DNA of 46,534 nucleotides from a virus: the IMG/VR virus record IMGVR_UViG_3300020000_000026, positions 1 to 46,534 of that record, one strand, 5' to 3'. Positions 29,761 through 39,393 of this stretch are shown here, one piece after another. The notes under the pieces were generated by a model. The model did no database searches, was not told where the DNA came from, and worked only from the letters and a program-made list of their open reading frames with translations. A program made the translations under genes and the position numbers. Every line of letters starts with the position of its first letter. Position 1 is the first letter of the stretch.

Positions 29761-32700
29761 CTACTTCTTCGGCGCGCCGACGATCAGCGCGCCGGGGTTG
29801 CTGGTCTTACCTTCGATCAGTGCTGCGATGCCGTCGATCGTCCGGCCGGCTTGTCCGCTGGGATAGTGGAAGATGACGCCGCCGGCGTCATTCAGCGACA
29901 ACCAGAACGACCGCCCGAAAGCCTCCTCCGGTTTTCCCTCGTGCAACTTCGCGGCCGAGTGCTCCGTCTGGCTGATGACGCGCCCGACGCTGGCGAACAG
30001 CCTGGCGCCGGCCGGTCCCTCATAGCCGTAATACCCTTCGATTGCGCCCGAAAGCTCGCGGAAGCCGAGCATCGTGTCCGCGGCATAGGCCGCGTGTCCC
30101 TTGAGGAGCTCGGCCGCGATCGTGCTCGCGTCCTCGTCGTTGGCTGACTGCTTTGGATTGGCCTTCAGCGCGCCGTGTATCAACATGCCCATCGTCGCCG
30201 GCACCGAATAGAGCATCAAATAGTCGACGGCCAGGCGACCAATGGAGCCCGGATCGTTGAACCTTGCGCGCCGGTTCGCCTCGACCGTCAGGTTGTAGGT
30301 GACATTGAACGGGCTGTAGAAGTTGGTCCACAGCCGGAGCAGCGGGCCGCCGCGCTGCACGCTCGCCAGGTCTTTGTTCTGGCCGCCGCCGAAGGCGTCG
30401 AGCACAGCCTGGTCCGCGTGCGCGATCGCGTCCTTCTCGCTGACGCCGGCCGCCATGCTTTTCTCATACTGCCCGAGCCAGGTCGGGATGTCGGCGATCC
30501 GCTGCGCCTGCTGCACCAGGTAGAAGTAGCTGTCGACGAGCCCCTGCTTGCCGACCAGCCCCAGGCTCGTCTTGTCGACGATGTCGGCGATCCAGCCGGA
30601 GAACTTGCCGGTGTTGACGCCGACCTGGTTGCGGAGCTCGTTGATCTCGCGCTGCTGCGTCCTCGAGCGGTTCCGCATCATCGTGCTCTGCTCGTCGATC
30701 CACTTCGCCGTGTTCTCCATGTGGACCGCGTCGCGCGTCCAGCGGGCGATGCCGCGAGCGACATACTCCGGCCCGATGCGGACGACGGCGCGCGGCAGCG
30801 CGCTCGAGAGATGCAGCATCGCCGTCGAGAGCGACCAGCCCAGGCCGGCGACCGTGGCGCCGGTGCGGACGTGGCCGATCGCGCGCTCGAAGGCGTTGAC
30901 CGCCGGCACCTGGCCGAAGGCGACGTCGCGCACGCCGTTCTTGAACTGGCGGTAGACCAGATCGCCGTGCGTCTCATAGATCGCCTTCTGCACGGTCGGG
31001 TGTGAGAGCACGCGGTTGACGTCGATCAGCGCCTCGTGGTGCGTCAGGTCGTGAATGACCTGGTTGACGTGCTCGAAGATGACGCCGAAGTCTCGACGGA
31101 GCGGCATCTTCACGTTGCTGACGCGCTCCTTGGTGTGGCCGCGCTTCGTCGTCGACTGCGCGTAGGCGGCAGCTCGGGCCAGGTTGCCGGCTTCCAGGTC
31201 GAGATGCGCGCCGGCCTTCGGGTCCGCGCGATCGTCGTATTTCAGCGGGAAGTAGCCGCCGGCGATCGTGCCGGCCTTCGCGCGGATTTCCGTCGACTCG
31301 ACCTTCTCCGGCGCGATGCCATAGACGCGCTCCTGCTTGGCGGCAATCTCCGGCCAGTAGGCGTTGATGGCGTCGAGCGTCGCCTGGACGAACGTCAGAT
31401 CGCGCTTGTCGAGCGTGTCGAGGATCGCCTGCACCTGGCTGTCGGTCCAGCCCTCGCCGCGGCGCACGCGATCGCGGTTGCCCTCGTTGCCCCAATTGAG
31501 TGCGATGCTGAGCCGCTCCATTCTCGAGAGCGACTGGCCGACCGCCGGCACCTCGAGCTTCTCGTAGAGCAGCCGCTTCTGCGATCGCGGATACGCCTGC
31601 TCGATGATGTCGCCGAACTTCTTCGTCGCCGCGGCGACCATATCGGCCTCTCGATCGGCCGCCTCGTTCAGCGGACGAATGAGCTGCTCCCACACCTGGC
31701 CGCCGTCTGCGAAGCCGTCCATCTCGCGCGCCAGGCTCGCCATCTTCCGGTGACTGGCGAAGAAGTCGCCGATCATCCTGGCGCGCTCGTTCGAGACGCG
31801 GCGATCGCGCTCGACCTGCGTCGCCGGCGTGCCGGTGAAGTGCTCGCGGATCGCGTCGGCGACGCTGCCGGTGACCGCCTCGAGCTCGCGCTTCTCCGCC
31901 GCGCGCAGTAGCCGGTTCTTCAGGCGCGCGAGATGCTGCAGCTCCTTCAGGCCATCGGTGACGCCGCGGAGCTCCTCGACGGTGAGCTGCTTGTAGTTGC
32001 GCCGGCGCGACTCGTCGAGCAGCTCCTCGGGGATGTCGACCGGCAGCCCTTGCGCCTCGAGCCCTGCGACGAACGCCTGCAGCGAGCCGCGGCGATCGAG
32101 CACCTTCTGCGATACCTTGGCGAACTCGAACCGCTCGAGGATGCCGTCGACCTGGTCCAGATAGTTCTGACCGGCCAGGCCGAACAGCTTGCGCGCCGCC
32201 GGCGTGCCGAGCGATTTGGCGAAGCGCACGCGATCGTCGACGTCCTCGAGCGCCTGCTCCGCCTGGCGATACAGGTTTAGGTTGATGAGCTCCTGCTGCT
32301 TCGCCGCGATCGCGCCGTCGAAGTCCTGGCGCGCCGCCTTCTCGAGCGCCTGCTGGCCGGCGCGCCTCGAGGCAGACCAGAACGTCGCCGGCTGGATGTC
32401 GCCGATCCGCATGGCGTTGATGCGGGCGCTCGCCGCATCGCGCAGCGTCGCCGCGTCGGGGATCGCGTTCCGGATGACGGCCGCGCCGCCTCGAGCTCGG
32501 GCCTTCAGATCGCGGACCTGGCGCGTGAGCTCGTCGATCTCGCCCTGCTTCTTGCCCTCGGCGACCGCGATCCGGAGCTTGGCCTCGGCCTCGAACCAGC
32601 GCCGCTCATAGGCGCGCTCCGCCTTCTCCTGCTCGAGCGTCGCGCGGCCGGCCGCCCGCTCCGCCTTGACGAACGGGTCGACCGTCCGCCGCAGCCGGCC

Positions 32701-35700
32701 CAGGGCGCGCATCTCCGCGCGAATGACCTCGTCGTGCGTGGCGTTGGCAACGGCCGCCTGCGCCTGGTTGTGCAGCGAGCCGTCGAGCAGGATGCTGCCG
32801 TGCTCCTCGATCATCCGGCGCTTCGTCTCGCGCTCGATGACGTCGCGCATCGCCGGCGCCTTCTCGACCGCTGTCAGCATCGCGTCGGCGCTCGCGTAGC
32901 CGAACATGCCGGCGACGACGTCGGGATCCAGGCCGCCGTCCGAGCCGACGATGCCGCGGGGCAGCCGCTTGATGCGCTCAGCACCGAAGCGTTCCTCGAG
33001 GATCTTGCGCGAGAGCTGCAGCGGGGGAGTGATGAGCCCCTCGACGAGAGGCTCGCCGTTGGGGTGCGTGCCCTTCCGCATCGCCTCGATCGCGCCGTAT
33101 TCCGGCCGGCGATGGACGTCATTCTCGACCGCGGTTTTGACTTCCTCGCGCCGCGCCTTCCATTCGCGCGTCTGCTCGCGGAAGACCTCGCGCAGCAGCT
33201 TGGCGTCGAGCCGCTCCTGCGCCTCGCGGTGCGCGTCGGCGACGGTGCGCGCGTAGAGCTCGAACTCGCGGGGCTCCATGCCGGCGCTCTCCGGCGTGGT
33301 GAACATCGCGCTGACGCCGCGCTGCTGCTCGGCCTCGGCGATCGCGTGGTCCGTTGCCAGCATGCGGTCCATGACGCCGCGAACCTCCGGCGTCAGGTTG
33401 ATGTTCAGCTTCTTCAGCGAGTCGTAGATCGAGAGCAGCCAGGCGCGGAAGCGCGCGAACGGCGTTTGTAGCGCCAGGCTGGGCGCCTTGCCCTCGCGGA
33501 GATACGCCTCGAACATCCGGGCGAACTCCTCATGTTGGCCGGTCTGCACGTCCTCGCGCCGCTCGACGCCGAGCGCCTGCAGCAGCGTGCCGTAGTCGCT
33601 GAGCAGATGCCGCTGCGCCTCGGTGAGCTGCTCGAGCGGCAGGTTGCCGACCTGGTCCGCCAGGTCGCCGAAGACCTCGAGGAAGAAGTGCCCGCTCTCG
33701 TGCAGGAACGTCGACAAGTCCGCGCGCTCGAGCAGGTCGATGTTGAACTGCCGATCGGGACCGAACCGGATCGCGCCGCGCTTGAGCGGCTGGAACATCA
33801 GCGTGTCGGCGAGCTGCTTGGAGACGTCGGCGATCGCGCGCTTGCGATCGAGCTCGTCGCCGGCCTTGTATTCCTCGAGCTGCACGCCGCGCGACTCGAG
33901 GAGCTGGCGCGCCTCCGGCTTCAGGTTGTCGGGGATGACCGCCGCGCCGAACTCCGCCAGGTCGACCTCGCGGAGAATCTTCGCCTCGAAGTATTCAGTC
34001 GGCAGCGTCCGGAGCTTCTGGATGTAGCCGGCGATCGCCTGCTTGACGTCGTCCGGCACGTCCTCGAAGCCGTAGGATTTCAGCGCGCCGCTGATGCCCT
34101 TCTTCGGCGACTCCTCCATGACGGCCATGACGGTGTCGACGAACCCGAACCGATCGGCGTTCTCGGTGTAGTAGGGCTTGACCTGGTCGACGACCTTGAA
34201 CAGCTCGCCCTCGACGTCCTTCTTGACCGTCTCGAACGTGGCATCGTCGACGAGCAGGTTCTTCGCGTCGATGATGCCCTTCAGCGATCGGAACTGCGGG
34301 GCGAACTTCGATCGGAGCTGGCCGACGCCGTAGATGTTGCTCGAGCTCTCGCCGCCGCGTAGATCCTTCTTCAGAATCTTGACGACGTTGTCGAGTGTGT
34401 GCGGCTGATAGCTGCGGTTCCCCATGTTGGTGAAGCCGCGGTAAATCTGCTCCTTCGGCTGCAGCGATTTGAACGTCTCCGCGGCAAACTCCTTGAACGC
34501 CTGGCGCCGCTCGTCGCTGACGTCGATCAGGTCGCGCAGGTTGTAGCGCGTCGCGCTCGAGTCGACGCCGGTCCCATCCTTCCGCATCGCCGGCTTGGGC
34601 AGCTCGACGCCTTCCTTTCGGAGAAACGCCGCCATGACCGCGGGCTCGTCCTCGAGCGCCTTCGGTCCTTCCTTCTGCAGCGAGTCCAGATCGAAGTAGT
34701 TGCGGTCGGTCGCCTCCTGCTCCGCCTTGACGATCGCGCCGAGCCGCTTCTCCGCCGCCGCGTCGATCTTGTAGTGGATCGTCGGATAGCGCGGGCTGTA
34801 GACGTCCGAGCCGAAGACGCGCGTCCTGGCGTAGCCCTTCGGATCGGCCATCTCCTTTTTACCCAGGAGTGTGACCTCGCCGAAGTTGGTCATAGCATCG
34901 GCGGCCTTGGTGATGGCGAGCGACGGCACCGGCAGCCCTCCGAGCTCGCCGGCTTTCAGCAGGTTGGCCGCGGTCAGGTTGTGCTGGATGATCAGCTCGC
35001 GCGGATCCTTCGGCGCCGGCGCCTCGAGCTCGCGGCCAGGGATCGCGGTTGGCTCTCGATACATCGCCTCGTCGAGCGCCGGGTCGAGATGCCGGCCCTT
35101 GTTCTCGACGAACCCGAACCGCTTGTAGAACTTCACCAGGCGGCCGGTCGACGTGGGCTCTCCGGGGCCGATGTCGCCGGGATGCGCCGGCGTCAGCGTG
35201 ATGCGCTTGCCGTTCAGGTCCGCGAACCGCGTCAGCTCGAGCATCGCCTTCGTGCCCAGGCCGGCGCGCTGCGCGCCGCGGTCGACGATGAGCGACTCGA
35301 GGAACAGGTCGCCCTCCGGCGTCAGCACGATGCTGAAACCCTGCAGGTCGCGGCCGGCGCGCTGCTTGACCTCCTTCGCCCAGGCTGCGACGTTCTCCGG
35401 CGTCAGCTTGGCGGACGCCTTCGGCTGCAGCGCCGGCGGCATCTCCTTGACCCAGCCGTCCGCTGTCCGGCGCATCCAGGTATTCGGATCGCCGTAGAGC
35501 CGTGCGACCTCGAGCCGATCGTCGGGGTTGAGCAGGTCGAACGCGGCGCGCGTGCTCGAGCCCTCGACGTTGACCGCCCAGGGATCCACCAGGTAACGGC
35601 CGTCGACGATCGCAAAGTCGTGCCCCTGGCCGTCGTCGAGCCTGGCGCCATGCGTCGGGCCGGCGACGACGCTGGTCGGATTGGTGCCTTCCTCCCAGCC

Positions 35701-38700
35701 GAAGACCTCGCCGCCGAACTTGGCGATGATCTGCTCCGCGCAGTTGGTGCAGACGACCGCCTCAGAGCCGTCAGGGAAATGTGACGGTTCATCCTCGGGG
35801 AACTCGACGCCCATCGCTTCGTCCGTCGATGCGGCCTCGAGCTCGGCGACGCGCGCCCTGCCTTCCTCGAGCTCCTTCGGCGACTGGAACAGCGTGGTCT
35901 GCTTACCCTTCGGTTTGGCGATTTCCGACGTCAGCGAGAAAGGCGCCTCGAACTCCGGCGTCTTGACGTCCTGCTCGCGCACGTCGCCGACGTCGCCAGG
36001 CAGCCGCGGCTGCTGCTCGCCCGTCTCGGTCAGCGTGTCGACCTTGGGATCCGGGGGCTCGAGCTCGTCGAACAGCGATTGATAGAACTTCGTCGGGTCG
36101 AAGCTGGTATCGCCGGCGTCGCCGCTCTCGACCGCGTCCTGCTCGAAGCCGGCCTCCTCGAGCATGTTCGCCGGCTGCTGCGCCTGGTCGATCGCCTCGC
36201 TGAGCGAATCGGTGAACTCGCGCGTGACGGGCTCGCCCCACGGTGGCGGGATCATCGGCCGCTCGAGGTTCTTCCAGTCGCCGGCGTTGCGCGCCTCGGC
36301 GACGCGGAGCGCGCCTTCCATCAGGTTGCTCGTGACGTGGCCTGTCTCGAGCAGCTTCTCGATCGCCGCCTGGACCTGCGCGCGGCTGCCGTTGGCGCGA
36401 TCGGCCGGCACCTTCTCGCCTTTGACGGTCTTGGTGTTGACCGGCGAGTAGCCGATGACGTCGTCGTAGACCGGCGCGCCGCCGACCGCCGCGCGCTTGT
36501 CGGCGTTGCCGCCGGCCGCGTTGCCGCTCTTGCCGCGGCTGGCGTTCTCGTCCGTCAGCCAGTGCCAGGTCGCCGGCGTGTATTTGAAGTTGTCGAGCTC
36601 CTCGAGGATCCAGCGGAGATTGCGCTCGACCTCGGGGGTCAGCCTTGCGGCTGTGGCTTCCTTCGGTTCTTTGACGAAGACCTCGTCGAGCTCGGGGATG
36701 CCTCGGCGGGGCGGAGTCCGGCCAGGTTCAGCGACGTTGCCATCGCCTCGCCCTTCTCCATGCCCGACGACATCAGCGCCAGGCTGTTGTCCCTGAGCGT
36801 CTGCAGGTCCGTGCCCTTCTTCAGCGGGGGATGCTGGCCGAGTTTCGACATTGAGGTAGTTCTCCGGATTCTGAGCCGCGTCCGCGTTGTTGTCAACAAG
36901 TCCCTTGCCGCGGCCTTTCAGCGCGTCAGGCTCGGGGATCCGGCCGGCGGCCAGGGCGCGCTCGCGGTTGGCCTGCGCCTCCTTGTCGATGTTGGGGTTC
37001 TCCCGCCGCATCTGCGCCGCGGCGTCGACGATCGACGCCATCGCCGGCAGCGGGGTGTCGCCGGTGCGCCGGCGCATGAGCTCGCCAGCCGCGTCCGCCG
37101 CCTGGCGCCGCTCCGGGCCGGCGTAGCCGCCCAGCGGACGGCCTGCCGCGTCGACCAGGCCAGGTTGCCCTTCCGCCGGCGCCGGCGCCCCAGGCGCGCC
37201 TCCTGCGGCTGCCGGCGGGGTGTTCTGGCCCTCGTCCGGCGGCAGGTCCGGCCGGTCGACGGTCAGCCCATACTGCCGGTAGAGCTCGAGCGGGTCGACG
37301 CCGGCGCGCTGCGCCATCGAACCGAAGGCCGAGTCGACCAGGCTGGCGTATTGGCTCGCGGTGTCCTCGCTGAGCCCGCCGCCCTTGGTGAGCTGCTCGA
37401 GCGCCGCCTGGTAGATCGGGCTGCCGGCTTCGGCCGCCGGCTGGTCCGGCGCCTGCGCCATCTTCTCGATGAGCGCCTTGCTCTCGCGGCCGTTCATCTC
37501 CTCCGGCCCGAGCCGGAGCTCGTCGGCGAAGTGGGCATTGTGCTCCGTGGCCGCCAGCTTGGTCGCGTAGCGCGCGGTCGGGATCGCCATATCCTCGCCG
37601 GTCTTCAGCGCGTTGTCGTAGGCGTCGGGATCGCCGGTGACGTGCGCGGCCATCTCGCGCGGGTCGACCTCGTGCTCCTGCCAGTATTTCGTCCAGTCCT
37701 CGATCGACGTGTAGAGCGTCGGGATCGGGCCGTCCTTGGTCGCGGTCGCCAGGAACTCCTGCGCCGCCTCCGGCAGCCGCTTCGCGGTCTTGCTCTGCTC
37801 GACGCCTTCGCCCAGCGCCTTGAAGAACTCGACGCCCTGCTGCGCGCGGCGCGCGTTGCGGAACTCGCGGACCAGGCCGAGCGCCGGCCCGGTCGCGCCG
37901 ATGATGGCGAACGACTGCACGCCTTCCTCGGCCGCGGCGAGGAGCTGCTGCCCGATCGTCGGCGTGGTGTATTTGCCGGCGGCATAGTCCTCGTGGACCT
38001 GCTTCGCAAACGCGGTGGCGGCCTCCGGGCTGTCGAACTTGCCCATGTGCCGGCCCGTCTTCTTGAACTCCTCGAGCGCCGCTTCCTGGCTCAGATGCCG
38101 GCCGTCCGGCGTCACCGTGGGGAGTAGCACTTCCTTGCCGTCGATGTTGACGCTGAGGCTGTCGACCGTCGAGATGCTGCCGTCCGCGTTCTGGACCGCC
38201 GGCTGCTTGAACAGGTCGACGTTGCCAGGCTCCTGCATGCCGGCGACTGGCGCCCGCTCGCCCGAGCTCGTCGCCAGCGCGTGCATCAGGATGTCGTTCG
38301 TCTTCATGGCGACCATCAGCGCGGTGCCTTCGGTCAGCGTGACGCCGTAGCCCTTGACCATCTCCGCGATCGCGCCGGCGACGGACGGCTGCCGGATCGC
38401 GGCTTTGATGGCGTCGCGCGTCAGCATGCTGGCGACCTTGCCGCCGGCCGCGTCGATGCCGCTGGCGATCAGTTTGCCGCCGCCGAGCATCAGGCCGGCG
38501 TTGATGGCGCCGCTCGTGACCGCCAGCGCCTTCGCCACTTCGGGATCGAGCTTCCGGCCGAGCGCGTCCGTCGTCTCGAGGAAGTCGTCGTAGGCAGCGC
38601 CGGCGGCCGTCTTGAAGGCGCTCGAGCCCAGGCCGTAGGTGTAACCCGCTTCGGCGCCCAGCTTCGCGCCGGCGATCGCGCCGGCAGGTCCGGCCGCCAG

Positions 38701-39393
38701 GAAGCCGGCCGAGCCTACCGCCAGCGCGCCGGCCGCGGTCGGGATCGCCTCCGGCGCCGTCAGCGTGGTGAGCAGCTTCATCGTCTTGGTCAGCGCGCCG
38801 CGGAACCAGGACTGTCCGCTCCCGAGCTCGCCGCCCATCTGCGCGTGCAGCTTGTAGGCGGCCAGGCGATCGTGCTCCTCCTGCGTCAGCGGTTCAAAGA
38901 TGGATTTGGTGCGGAGCTCGCCATACGCCTGCTCGTTGAGCGCCTGGCTGATGGCGCGCGACGGCATCGAGACGAGCCACTCGAGCGCGCCCATCTTGTC
39001 CATGTCGTCGTGCGACACGGCCGCGTTCTTCGGATCGGCCGCCCAGGTCGCCAGCGCCGGCGTGTCGCGGACCATCTCGGTCAGCGGAGCCTGCTCGATC
39101 GCGGTGTGCTTGCGGATCTCGTCGTAGTTGCGGCCGACGACGTCCTGCGGGATGCCGGTCTGCCTCGAGAGCCGAATCACGTCCGCCGCGCGATCGGGTG
39201 TCTCGTCCTGGCTTTGCACCAGGCTGCTGCGGAGCTGCTGCTTCCGGCCGCCGTCCTGCTCGGCGAACATGCGCGCGTAGTCGTCCGCGGTCGGATCCTT
39301 GGTCGCCGGCGTCGCAGGGGCCGGGGCCGGCGGGGGAGTGACGCGCGCCGGCGGAAGCTGCTCGAGCTCGTCGGTCGCCAGGTCGTTCGCCAT
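29761..39393 (-). CDS. Giant multi-domain internal virion/polyvalent protein
   Basis: 3210 residues from ATG 39393 (TGATG with the upstream stop). Domains by eye: hydrophobic helices ~210-350; a PGNVDLFKQPAV domain ~385-470; a papain-like segment with C1215, C1218, H1258 (HDFAIVDG) and D1270; a GNAT-like acetyltransferase ~1350-1450; a conserved LKAGELGGLPVPSLAI polyvalent module ~1470-1560; a zinc metallopeptidase with H1898-E-S-G-H1902 and a downstream HEEF (H1954); long coiled coils; C-terminal hydrophobic helices. Such proteins are carried in the capsid and ejected, delivering several enzymes at once (Bcep22-type giants, polyvalent proteins). It sits last of the virion cluster, in the place of T7 gp16. 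No lysozyme domain was seen. Confidence 0.85.
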   Translation of the reverse strand: MANDLATDELEQLPPARVTPPPAPAPATPATKDPTADDYARMFAEQDGGRKQQLRSSLVQSQDETPDRAADVIRLSRQTGIPQDVVGRNYDEIRKHTAIEQAPLTEMVRDTPALATWAADPKNAAVSHDDMDKMGALEWLVSMPSRAISQALNEQAYGELRTKSIFEPLTQEEHDRLAAYKLHAQMGGELGSGQSWFRGALTKTMKLLTTLTAPEAIPTAAGALAVGSAGFLAAGPAGAIAGAKLGAEAGYTYGLGSSAFKTAAGAAYDDFLETTDALGRKLDPEVAKALAVTSGAINAGLMLGGGKLIASGIDAAGGKVASMLTRDAIKAAIRQPSVAGAIAEMVKGYGVTLTEGTALMVAMKTNDILMHALATSSGERAPVAGMQEPGNVDLFKQPAVQNADGSISTVDSLSVNIDGKEVLLPTVTPDGRHLSQEAALEEFKKTGRHMGKFDSPEAATAFAKQVHEDYAAGKYTTPTIGQQLLAAAEEGVQSFAIIGATGPALGLVREFRNARRAQQGVEFFKALGEGVEQSKTAKRLPEAAQEFLATATKDGPIPTLYTSIEDWTKYWQEHEVDPREMAAHVTGDPDAYDNALKTGEDMAIPTARYATKLAATEHNAHFADELRLGPEEMNGRESKALIEKMAQAPDQPAAEAGSPIYQAALEQLTKGGGLSEDTASQYASLVDSAFGSMAQRAGVDPLELYRQYGLTVDRPDLPPDEGQNTPPAAAGGAPGAPAPAEGQPGLVDAAGRPLGGYAGPERRQAADAAGELMRRRTGDTPLPAMASIVDAAAQMRRENPNIDKEAQANRERALAAGRIPEPDALKGRGKGLVDNNADAAQNPENYLNVETRPASPAEEGHGPADAQGQQPGADVVGHGEGRGDGNVAEPGRTPPRRGIPELDEVFVKEPKEATAARLTPEVERNLRWILEELDNFKYTPATWHWLTDENASRGKSGNAAGGNADKRAAVGGAPVYDDVIGYSPVNTKTVKGEKVPADRANGSRAQVQAAIEKLLETGHVTSNLMEGALRVAEARNAGDWKNLERPMIPPPWGEPVTREFTDSLSEAIDQAQQPANMLEEAGFEQDAVESGDAGDTSFDPTKFYQSLFDELEPPDPKVDTLTETGEQQPRLPGDVGDVREQDVKTPEFEAPFSLTSEIAKPKGKQTTLFQSPKELEEGRARVAELEAASTDEAMGVEFPEDEPSHFPDGSEAVVCTNCAEQIIAKFGGEVFGWEEGTNPTSVVAGPTHGARLDDGQGHDFAIVDGRYLVDPWAVNVEGSSTRAAFDLLNPDDRLEVARLYGDPNTWMRRTADGWVKEMPPALQPKASAKLTPENVAAWAKEVKQRAGRDLQGFSIVLTPEGDLFLESLIVDRGAQRAGLGTKAMLELTRFADLNGKRITLTPAHPGDIGPGEPTSTGRLVKFYKRFGFVENKGRHLDPALDEAMYREPTAIPGRELEAPAPKDPRELIIQHNLTAANLLKAGELGGLPVPSLAITKAADAMTNFGEVTLLGKKEMADPKGYARTRVFGSDVYSPRYPTIHYKIDAAAEKRLGAIVKAEQEATDRNYFDLDSLQKEGPKALEDEPAVMAAFLRKEGVELPKPAMRKDGTGVDSSATRYNLRDLIDVSDERRQAFKEFAAETFKSLQPKEQIYRGFTNMGNRSYQPHTLDNVVKILKKDLRGGESSSNIYGVGQLRSKFAPQFRSLKGIIDAKNLLVDDATFETVKKDVEGELFKVVDQVKPYYTENADRFGFVDTVMAVMEESPKKGISGALKSYGFEDVPDDVKQAIAGYIQKLRTLPTEYFEAKILREVDLAEFGAAVIPDNLKPEARQLLESRGVQLEEYKAGDELDRKRAIADVSKQLADTLMFQPLKRGAIRFGPDRQFNIDLLERADLSTFLHESGHFFLEVFGDLADQVGNLPLEQLTEAQRHLLSDYGTLLQALGVERREDVQTGQHEEFARMFEAYLREGKAPSLALQTPFARFRAWLLSIYDSLKKLNINLTPEVRGVMDRMLATDHAIAEAEQQRGVSAMFTTPESAGMEPREFELYARTVADAHREAQERLDAKLLREVFREQTREWKARREEVKTAVENDVHRRPEYGAIEAMRKGTHPNGEPLVEGLITPPLQLSRKILEERFGAERIKRLPRGIVGSDGGLDPDVVAGMFGYASADAMLTAVEKAPAMRDVIERETKRRMIEEHGSILLDGSLHNQAQAAVANATHDEVIRAEMRALGRLRRTVDPFVKAERAAGRATLEQEKAERAYERRWFEAEAKLRIAVAEGKKQGEIDELTRQVRDLKARARGGAAVIRNAIPDAATLRDAASARINAMRIGDIQPATFWSASRRAGQQALEKAARQDFDGAIAAKQQELINLNLYRQAEQALEDVDDRVRFAKSLGTPAARKLFGLAGQNYLDQVDGILERFEFAKVSQKVLDRRGSLQAFVAGLEAQGLPVDIPEELLDESRRRNYKQLTVEELRGVTDGLKELQHLARLKNRLLRAAEKRELEAVTGSVADAIREHFTGTPATQVERDRRVSNERARMIGDFFASHRKMASLAREMDGFADGGQVWEQLIRPLNEAADREADMVAAATKKFGDIIEQAYPRSQKRLLYEKLEVPAVGQSLSRMERLSIALNWGNEGNRDRVRRGEGWTDSQVQAILDTLDKRDLTFVQATLDAINAYWPEIAAKQERVYGIAPEKVESTEIRAKAGTIAGGYFPLKYDDRADPKAGAHLDLEAGNLARAAAYAQSTTKRGHTKERVSNVKMPLRRDFGVIFEHVNQVIHDLTHHEALIDVNRVLSHPTVQKAIYETHGDLVYRQFKNGVRDVAFGQVPAVNAFERAIGHVRTGATVAGLGWSLSTAMLHLSSALPRAVVRIGPEYVARGIARWTRDAVHMENTAKWIDEQSTMMRNRSRTQQREINELRNQVGVNTGKFSGWIADIVDKTSLGLVGKQGLVDSYFYLVQQAQRIADIPTWLGQYEKSMAAGVSEKDAIAHADQAVLDAFGGGQNKDLASVQRGGPLLRLWTNFYSPFNVTYNLTVEANRRARFNDPGSIGRLAVDYLMLYSVPATMGMLIHGALKANPKQSANDEDASTIAAELLKGHAAYAADTMLGFRELSGAIEGYYGYEGPAGARLFASVGRVISQTEHSAAKLHEGKPEEAFGRSFWLSLNDAGGVIFHYPSGQAGRTIDGIAALIEGKTSNPGALIVGAPKK
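36868..36899 (-). promoter_or_regulatory. Inverted repeat and promoter-like sequence inside the giant gene
   Basis: GACTTGTTGACAACAAC occurs in frame in the giant gene (repeat 36887-36899). On the minus strand TTGACA (36896-36891) is followed after 17 bp by CAGAAT (36873-36868), a 4/6 match to a -10 box. It may be an internal promoter/operator for the 3' part of the gene and the lysis genes, or a by-product of the encoded residues. Confidence 0.5.
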
